NCBI GenBank assembly: GCA_903839515.1
Contig: CAIMCP010000045.1
Location: 1-34,255, forward strand
Direction: 5' to 3'
Origin: an uncultured Candidatus Saccharibacteria bacterium
GTDB lineage: Bacteria; Patescibacteriota; Saccharimonadia; Saccharimonadales; UBA4665
DNA: 34,255 nt
Shown: positions 28,811 to 34,255 of the stretch, piece by piece
How the letters are laid out: each line of letters opens with the position of its first letter
How positions within the stretch are numbered: position 1 is the first letter of the stretch
Position numbers and translations under genes: made by a program
Notes under the pieces: generated by a model
Database searches by the model: none
Told to the model about the DNA's origin: nothing
The model's input: the letters and a program-made list of their open reading frames with translations, nothing else

Positions 28811-29569
28811 TTAAGATTTTGTTATTTGATTGCCTAATCTTAAGATTCCAAAAACTAAAATAGATATCACTACTATTACCATTATAATTATAAATTGTCT
28901 TTGAAGCAATCTATTAAGCTTATTGGTTTTGTTCAAATAATAAATTGAAGCTACTGCATACCCGACTATCGTTAGAATCAATGTTGGTTGAGCTATTGTT
29001 CCATAAAATAATAGCCAATAAGAAAGTATCCATGCCAATGCAGCCCCAAAATATCCCCATGTGTATGACATTAATCGGGCGTAAGGCTCTTCGAAATTAT
29101 CGAAAAAGTGTCTTGCTGATAGAAAACAAACAAAACCAGTCATAACTGTTAGTTCAAGCCCAGTGGCACTTTCCCAGCTATATATAGCCATAAGACCAAA
29201 TAATTGCGCGACTAAAGACTGTACCGATACAAGAAAAGATGTTTGAGCAGGTTTAATCACCGTTAACCATATAGCGTAGACCAATGCCCAGAGCAGTTGC
29301 CATCCAGGTCCAGAACTGTGAAACATAAATACTATGACCGAAAAACCGACAATAATATCTACAGAGTTTGCCCTGATGTTAGCAGGCCAAAATCTTGGTT
29401 TGACTGCAAACATTCTCCATTTACTTAAAACAATTAATGCTACGGCTAATTGAGTAAAGTCTAATCTAACAAAAATAAACACGAATAATGGAAGGAGTAT
29501 AGTTAAACCAAAATGAAATAGATGAGAAAATCCGGAAATTGGTTTAATTTTTTTAAATAGATTCTTCAT
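28811..29569 (-). CDS. Multi-pass membrane protein of unknown function
   Basis: 252 aa with many hydrophobic segments; no motif recognised. Confidence 0.7.
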   Translation of the reverse strand: MKNLFKKIKPISGFSHLFHFGLTILLPLFVFIFVRLDFTQLAVALIVLSKWRMFAVKPRFWPANIRANSVDIIVGFSVIVFMFHSSGPGWQLLWALVYAIWLTVIKPAQTSFLVSVQSLVAQLFGLMAIYSWESATGLELTVMTGFVCFLSARHFFDNFEEPYARLMSYTWGYFGAALAWILSYWLLFYGTIAQPTLILTIVGYAVASIYYLNKTNKLNRLLQRQFIIIMVIVVISILVFGILRLGNQITKS

Positions 29570-29580
29570 TTCTTAATAGA

Positions 29581-29590
29581 ATTATAGCAA
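29581..29590 (-). promoter_or_regulatory. Promoter of the 28811..29569 membrane protein gene, extended -10
   Basis: TTGCTATAAT on the minus strand, 11 nt before the ATG at 29569. Confidence 0.6.
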
Positions 29591-29627
29591 AAAAAATACT
29601 ATTTTTCGCCTTATCCGATTCATATAT

Positions 29628-30077
29628 TTAATTAAAGATTAATTTGCTTGGATTAATCTTATCAGTAGCTATCAAAAAAATTAATAAAATTATAGCCAAA
29701 GCTATTATCATGATTATTATATTTTTAATAATCTTCAGTTTACTTCTCTTTTTTTTGGGCTTTTTGTCATGGCTCTTGGTTTGGGAATTATTAAGTAAAC
29801 TACTTAAATCTGTCGATTCATTAACACTTGTAAAGATTTCTTGTTTAGAATTTTTATGAATTTTTTCTGGAGTAATTTGTGTATTTAAATTCGGCAAGGA
29901 TGAATGATATCCATTCGGCCTATTAAAATCATCTATCCTCCTATTGGTGCCCCCATTGATTGCTGCGGCACTTTCTTTAGACTGCATTGGTTTAACAGTG
30001 TTTCTACCTAGACGATGGGGATTGATTAAAACATCTTGGTTACTGTGCTTGGAATGTGTTTTCTTTTTAAAAATCAT
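29628..30077 (-). CDS. Hypothetical protein with a hydrophilic N-terminal region and one C-terminal TM helix
   Basis: MIFKKKTHSKHSNQ... then KKPKKKRSKLKIIKNIIIMIIALAIILLIFLIATDK. The track start at 30092 overlaps a TATAAT box, so ATG 30077 is preferred. Confidence 0.65.
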   Translation of the reverse strand: MIFKKKTHSKHSNQDVLINPHRLGRNTVKPMQSKESAAAINGGTNRRIDDFNRPNGYHSSLPNLNTQITPEKIHKNSKQEIFTSVNESTDLSSLLNNSQTKSHDKKPKKKRSKLKIIKNIIIMIIALAIILLIFLIATDKINPSKLIFN

Positions 30078-30159
30078 ATACTTAAATACCATTATACATT
30101 TGTTTATTAATAAAAACTCATGCTTTAAAATCTAAAATCATATATAGTTAATCTAGTAT

Positions 30160-30762
30160 ATGGACAATAATGAGATAAAAAACGACTTCGAAAAACATTC
30201 ATTCGCTAATAATCTTCCAACCATCGGGATAATTGCCTTTTCTATATTGACTGCAATTCTATTGATAGTTTTTGTTTTCCAATCTTACCAAGTGGATGGC
30301 CCTAGCATGGAAACAACCCTAATCAATAATGACAGATTAATTGTGTGGAAATTACCGGTAACTTGGTCTCGGATCACAGGCCACCCATTCGTGCCAAATA
30401 TTGGCGATATAATAATATTTAATGCTCCTGAACTTGGCAAGCAGCTTGTTAAAAGGGTTATAGCTCTACCCGGCGATAGAGTTACAGTGAACAATGGTAT
30501 CGTTACGGTTTATGACGATAAACATCCGAAGGGCTTTCATCCAGACACATCACTACCATATGGCAAAACTACGAAAATTCCTTATACAACAAATGAAGGC
30601 CAACCTATCAATATTACGCTGGGCGAGAATCAGATATATGTTTGTGGTGATAACAGACCAGTTTCTGAAGACTCAAGAATCATTGGACCAGTTCCACTAA
30701 ATCAAGTAATTGGAAAATTAGTACTTAGAATACTACCCGTTACAAAAATAGAAATTTATTAG
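30160..30762 (+). CDS. lepB: Signal peptidase I
   Basis: TM helix then VDGPSMETTL (Ser); KRVIALPGDRV (Lys); YVCGDNRPVSEDSRIIGPV. Confidence 0.95.
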   Translation: MDNNEIKNDFEKHSFANNLPTIGIIAFSILTAILLIVFVFQSYQVDGPSMETTLINNDRLIVWKLPVTWSRITGHPFVPNIGDIIIFNAPELGKQLVKRVIALPGDRVTVNNGIVTVYDDKHPKGFHPDTSLPYGKTTKIPYTTNEGQPINITLGENQIYVCGDNRPVSEDSRIIGPVPLNQVIGKLVLRILPVTKIEIY

Positions 30763-31634
30763 CTAAGCTGTTTTATAATCCTAGCTAAATCATCTTCATT
30801 CTTAAAGCCAATTTCTAGCCTTCCACCCTTAGCGGTTCTTTTTATGCTAACTGGTGCATCAATACGCTTACCTAGCTGTTTCGTATATGGGTTTTCGGTC
30901 TTAACTCTTTCATGTGCAGTTTTATTGTCAGCTCCAAGCTTCTTATAAGCCACCACCCATCTTTCAGCCTGTCTTACAGACCATCCTTTTTTTATAATAG
31001 TATCTAGAAGTTCTTTTTGGGCAGATGGATTAGCATTTAGAGAAAGGATTGATCTTGCATGCCCCTCAGTAATTTTATTGCTGTTTAGGGCATCAATAGC
31101 TTCCTTTGGTAGTTGCAATAGTCTTACATTATTTGCAATCGTTCTACCGGACTTACCAAGTCTTTTCCCTATATCATCATAAGTCAGGTCGAAGTTTTGA
31201 TGTAGTTCATTTACAGATTTAGCCAGCTCAAGTGGCGATAGATTTACTCTCTGAATATTTTCTATTAACGCAATCTCTAATTTTGTATCTTCTTTTTCAT
31301 CCCTAACAATAACTGGAACGGTTTTAAGCTCAGCTAATTTAGAAGCCCTCCAGCGTCTCTCTCCTGCTATAATCGAGTATTTATCCTTCTCACCCTTAAT
31401 CGGCGCCACAATCAAAGGTTGGAGCACTCCATGGACCTTTATCGATTCAGCTAACTCGCCTATTGAATCATTATTGAACTCCTTACGTGGCTGATTAATA
31501 TTTGGAGATACGAGATCGATTGATATTTTCTGAATTCTTTCAGATTCGTCAAGCAAAATACTTTTATCAAAATCAGTAGATAATAGCGTGCCCATTCCTC
31601 TACCTAGAGCGTTATGACTATTTAATGCCGACAC
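30759..31634 (-). CDS. parB: Chromosome partitioning protein ParB
   Basis: GERRWRASKLAEL, ALIENIQRVNLSPLE. The start is re-set from 31733 to GTG 31634 (VSALNSHNALGRGMGTLL), which has AAGGAGGT 8 nt upstream. Confidence 0.93.
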   Translation of the reverse strand: MSALNSHNALGRGMGTLLSTDFDKSILLDESERIQKISIDLVSPNINQPRKEFNNDSIGELAESIKVHGVLQPLIVAPIKGEKDKYSIIAGERRWRASKLAELKTVPVIVRDEKEDTKLEIALIENIQRVNLSPLELAKSVNELHQNFDLTYDDIGKRLGKSGRTIANNVRLLQLPKEAIDALNSNKITEGHARSILSLNANPSAQKELLDTIIKKGWSVRQAERWVVAYKKLGADNKTAHERVKTENPYTKQLGKRIDAPVSIKRTAKGGRLEIGFKNEDDLARIIKQLS

Positions 31635-32382
31635 GATTAATGACCTCCTTAGATAGTTGCTTATATGACCTTGAACCCTTGGACCATTTATCATGATCAT
31701 ATATGGCCTTACCGAAACTTGGCGCTTCAGCAAGTCTTATGTTCCTAGGAATTATTGTATCAAATACCTTATCACCAAAATGATTTTTAATTTCAGATAA
31801 TACTTGTTCGGATAATGACGTTCTTTTATCGTACATAGTTATAACTACGCCTAATATTTCTAATTTTTTATTAATACCCTGTTTTACTATTTGAACAATA
31901 TTCAATAGCTGACTAAGTCCTTCGAGTGCGTAATATTCAGCCTGTACAGGGATTAAGACTGAATTTGCGGCAGTAAGTGCGTTAATTGACAATAGACCAA
32001 GCGCAGGAGGACAATCAATTAATATGAAATCATGCGTGCAAGAAGCAAGTGATTCTTTAAGTTTATATTCTCGACTTATCATTGAACTTAAATCAATTTC
32101 AGCTCCAGCTAAATTGGGATTAGATGGAATAATAAATAAATTAGGAATATACGTTTCCTGTATTACTTCCTCGATAGGAGTTTTGGAAACTAAAATATTG
32201 TATGTAGTTTTCTCAAAAGTATTTCCAGATAATCCTAAACCGCTGGTTGCATTTCCTTGTGGATCTGAGTCAACAATAAGAACTTTATAGCCATCTTTTG
32301 CAAGCTGAGCACCCAAATTAATAGTCGTAGTTGTTTTACCAACCCCACCTTTTTGATTTACTATGGCTATTACCTGTGTCAT
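31618..32382 (-). CDS. parA: Chromosome partitioning ATPase ParA/Soj
   Basis: MTQVIAIVNQKGGVGKTTTTINLGA; LIVDSDPQGNATSGLG; ILIDCPPALGLLSINAL. Confidence 0.96.
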   Translation of the reverse strand: MTQVIAIVNQKGGVGKTTTTINLGAQLAKDGYKVLIVDSDPQGNATSGLGLSGNTFEKTTYNILVSKTPIEEVIQETYIPNLFIIPSNPNLAGAEIDLSSMISREYKLKESLASCTHDFILIDCPPALGLLSINALTAANSVLIPVQAEYYALEGLSQLLNIVQIVKQGINKKLEILGVVITMYDKRTSLSEQVLSEIKNHFGDKVFDTIIPRNIRLAEAPSFGKAIYDHDKWSKGSRSYKQLSKEVINRVGIK

Positions 32383-32412
32383 TTTTGTTTATAACCCCTA
32401 TATTCAAAGACA

Positions 32413-32421
32413 ATTATACCA
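32413..32421 (-). promoter_or_regulatory. parA promoter, extended -10
   Basis: TGGTATAAT on the minus strand, 30 nt before the parA ATG. Confidence 0.6.
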
Positions 32422-32445
32422 CCCTAAATCGGCAATAAACAGGAC

Positions 32446-32757
32446 TTAAGCGGAAATTTTTGTGATCTTTATATTTGAAAGATGTTGTCTGTGGCCATGA
32501 ACTGTGTGTACACGCTTTTTAGCCTTGTATCTAATAGATGTAACTTTTTTATCTTGAAAATCTGGATTAACTATTTCAGCTGTAACTTTAACGCCTTCAA
32601 CAATAGGCTGACCAACTTTTACATTATCACCATCAAAATACAAAAGACTGTCGAATGTAAGAGTCTTTGCGTCTGTATTTAATAGCTCAACATTTAAAGT
32701 AAGGCCTTCATTGACCAAATACTGTTTACCGCCAGTTACTATTACTGCTTTTTTCAT
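32446..32757 (-). CDS. rplU: 50S ribosomal protein bL21
   Basis: KKAVIVTGGKQYLVNEGLTLNVE; KVTSIRYKAKKRVHTVHGHRQHLSNIKITKI. Confidence 0.95.
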   Translation of the reverse strand: MKKAVIVTGGKQYLVNEGLTLNVELLNTDAKTLTFDSLLYFDGDNVKVGQPIVEGVKVTAEIVNPDFQDKKVTSIRYKAKKRVHTVHGHRQHLSNIKITKISA

Positions 32758-32793
32758 TAATATATTTTACCTTTAATAAATTACTATTGCTCA

Positions 32794-32823
32794 ATTCTAC
32801 CAGATTATGACCCCTATTGTCAA
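32794..32823 (-). promoter_or_regulatory. rplU promoter
   Basis: TTGACA, 18-nt spacer, TAGAAT on the minus strand, just after the ileS stop. Confidence 0.7.
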
Positions 32824-32832
32824 AGTTCGAAT

Positions 32833-34255
32833 TTAGACTAGGTATTTGCTGATATAAATTTTTACTTCAAGACCTTCAATTTTAACGACTGCTTCATGAG
32901 CATCAACTGGCACTTCCCCAATTTCTTCAGCCAAAGTCTCATCTTTTATTATTTTCTCAAAATCATTTGCAGCCTCTAATATTTCGGGGCTATCGCTCTC
33001 AATTAGCAAGGAAATTCTATCTTCCACCTCAAGACCTGCCTGCTTTCTCTCATTTTGGATATAGCGTATTAGTTCTCTCACTATTCCTTCTTGTCTTAGT
33101 TCTTCAGTTATCTCCATATCAATAACAGCACTTACATCTGTAGATTCAGAATTTACCTTAAGCTTAACTTCCTTAACATTTAACTCCTCTGAAACAATAT
33201 CCAATAAATCCTTGGAAATATCACTAGAAACATTGAGCACTACAGACTTAAGTGGCTGTCGTACCTTTAAACTATTTCTAGATCTATCAGCCAAACCTTG
33301 CGCTATTAGTTGTCTTATCTGGGCCATCTGCATTAAGAGGTCTTCATTTATTTTTCCTGACTTAGGCCAGTCCACTAGATGGACGGATTCATTGCCTGTT
33401 AGTTTCCGATAAAGTTCTTCGGATAAAAAAGGTGTAAACGGGGCCAAAATCACTGATAACCGAACTAGGACATAATATAAGGTTGCATATGCATCATTCT
33501 TATCGCTATCATCCTCACTTTTCCAGAATCTTCTTCTAGATCTTCTAACATACCAATTTGAGGCATCATCAATAAATTCAAGGACAGGCTTTAGAGCTTT
33601 TTGAAGATCATAATTTTGCATATTAGAATCTATTTCATGACTAACTTGATGCAGTCTTGAGACTATCCAAATATCTAAAGGATTAGTGAGATTATCAAGG
33701 CTAACTTCATAATCCGGACTAGACTCCCAATCATCTACTGATGCATATAATGTAAAGAAGTCATACATGTTCCATATCATCGATAATTTTCGACTTACGT
33801 CTGCGGTGTCTTTTTCGGTTAGGGAGAAATCTTCCCCGCTAATAACTGGTGACGACAATAGCAAGAACCTTAGAGCATCTGAACTATATTTGTCTATGGT
33901 TATGTTCGGATCGGCATAATTACCCAAGGACTTACTTAACTTTCTGCCATCTTCTCCCAGTAGCGTTCCGGTAACTATTACATTCTTAAATGAGTTTGTT
34001 CCAAATAAACCAATAGAAATGGCATGCAGATAATAGAACCAAGCCCTAACTTGTCCTACATATTCTGCAATAAAATCTCCTGGGAAATTGTTTTCAAACT
34101 TTTCCTTATTTTCGAATGGATAATGGAATTGCGCGAATGGCATTGATCCTGACTCAAACCAGCAATCTAGGACTTTTTCTATTCTCTTGTATTTTATTCC
34201 ATCAATTTCGAATTCAACATCATCAATCCAAGGCCTGTGATAATCTTCCAACTTA
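32833..34255 (-). CDS. ileS: Isoleucyl-tRNA synthetase (C-terminal part, cut by the window edge)
   Basis: VLDCWFESGSMPFAQFHYPFENKEKFENNFPGDFIAEYVGQ, LLGEDGRKLSKSLGNYADP. The frame stays open to the last base, so TTG 34251 is not the start. Confidence 0.9.
   Translation of the reverse strand, partial: KLEDYHRPWIDDVEFEIDGIKYKRIEKVLDCWFESGSMPFAQFHYPFENKEKFENNFPGDFIAEYVGQVRAWFYYLHAISIGLFGTNSFKNVIVTGTLLGEDGRKLSKSLGNYADPNITIDKYSSDALRFLLLSSPVISGEDFSLTEKDTADVSRKLSMIWNMYDFFTLYASVDDWESSPDYEVSLDNLTNPLDIWIVSRLHQVSHEIDSNMQNYDLQKALKPVLEFIDDASNWYVRRSRRRFWKSEDDSDKNDAYATLYYVLVRLSVILAPFTPFLSEELYRKLTGNESVHLVDWPKSGKINEDLLMQMAQIRQLIAQGLADRSRNSLKVRQPLKSVVLNVSSDISKDLLDIVSEELNVKEVKLKVNSESTDVSAVIDMEITEELRQEGIVRELIRYIQNERKQAGLEVEDRISLLIESDSPEILEAANDFEKIIKDETLAEEIGEVPVDAHEAVVKIEGLEVKIYISKYLV

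Noticed and set aside
29644-29859. Plus-strand hydrophobic ORF opposite the TM-anchored protein
   Set aside because: Its hydrophobicity is a reverse-strand effect of the AT-rich TM/Lys region; no SD or promoter support.
30759-32445. parS sites near parAB
   Set aside because: No TGTTTCACGTGAAACA-like palindrome was found by eye in the window.
32758-32832. Structured L21 leader upstream of rplU
   Set aside because: The promoter implies only a ~30-nt AT-rich leader with no convincing stem.
1-34255. Alternative genetic code (UGA recoded, as in some CPR lineages)
   Set aside because: TGA ends ftsE, lysS and serS at sensible places, RF2 is encoded, and full-length proteins translate under code 11.

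Overview
The window is a dense, AT-rich bacterial chromosome segment with 37 protein-coding genes (two cut by the window edges) and no recognisable tRNA, rRNA, CRISPR array or transposon. Gene content and small intergenic gaps fit a reduced Patescibacteria/CPR-type genome. Saccharibacteria is my best guess, but there is no rRNA here to prove it. UGA is a stop codon (ftsE, lysS and serS end in TGA, and prfB is present). Conserved neighbourhoods include hpf-secA-(M16 peptidase)-prfB-ftsE-ftsX-CHAP hydrolase-ctpA, rpsB-tsf-frr-uppS-rseP-(CPBP)-proS, rpmE-prfA-prmC, and parA-parB. The main finding is a 267-aa seven-helix protein at 15894..16697 (-) that I recognise as a heliorhodopsin. It has the helix-7 motif SLVAKTLLAWQVFFGILRP, with the retinal lysine, and the helix-3 motif RWFEYSFSAS. 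It lies next to msrA, has its own promoter, and is followed by an SD-coupled HAD phosphatase and a Cas4/RecB-like nuclease with paired CxxC motifs. The second finding is genome-organisational. About eleven genes that start transcription units have a -10 hexamer (often extended TGnTATAAT) ending only 7-13 nt before the start codon, which predicts leaderless or near-leaderless mRNAs. Several operon-internal genes instead carry Shine-Dalgarno sequences. Other points include a possible structured rpsB leader, back-to-back rpsB/rpmE promoters, a ProRS lacking the INS editing domain, a degenerate motif IV in the TRM11-like methyltransferase, and several mis-set ORF starts.
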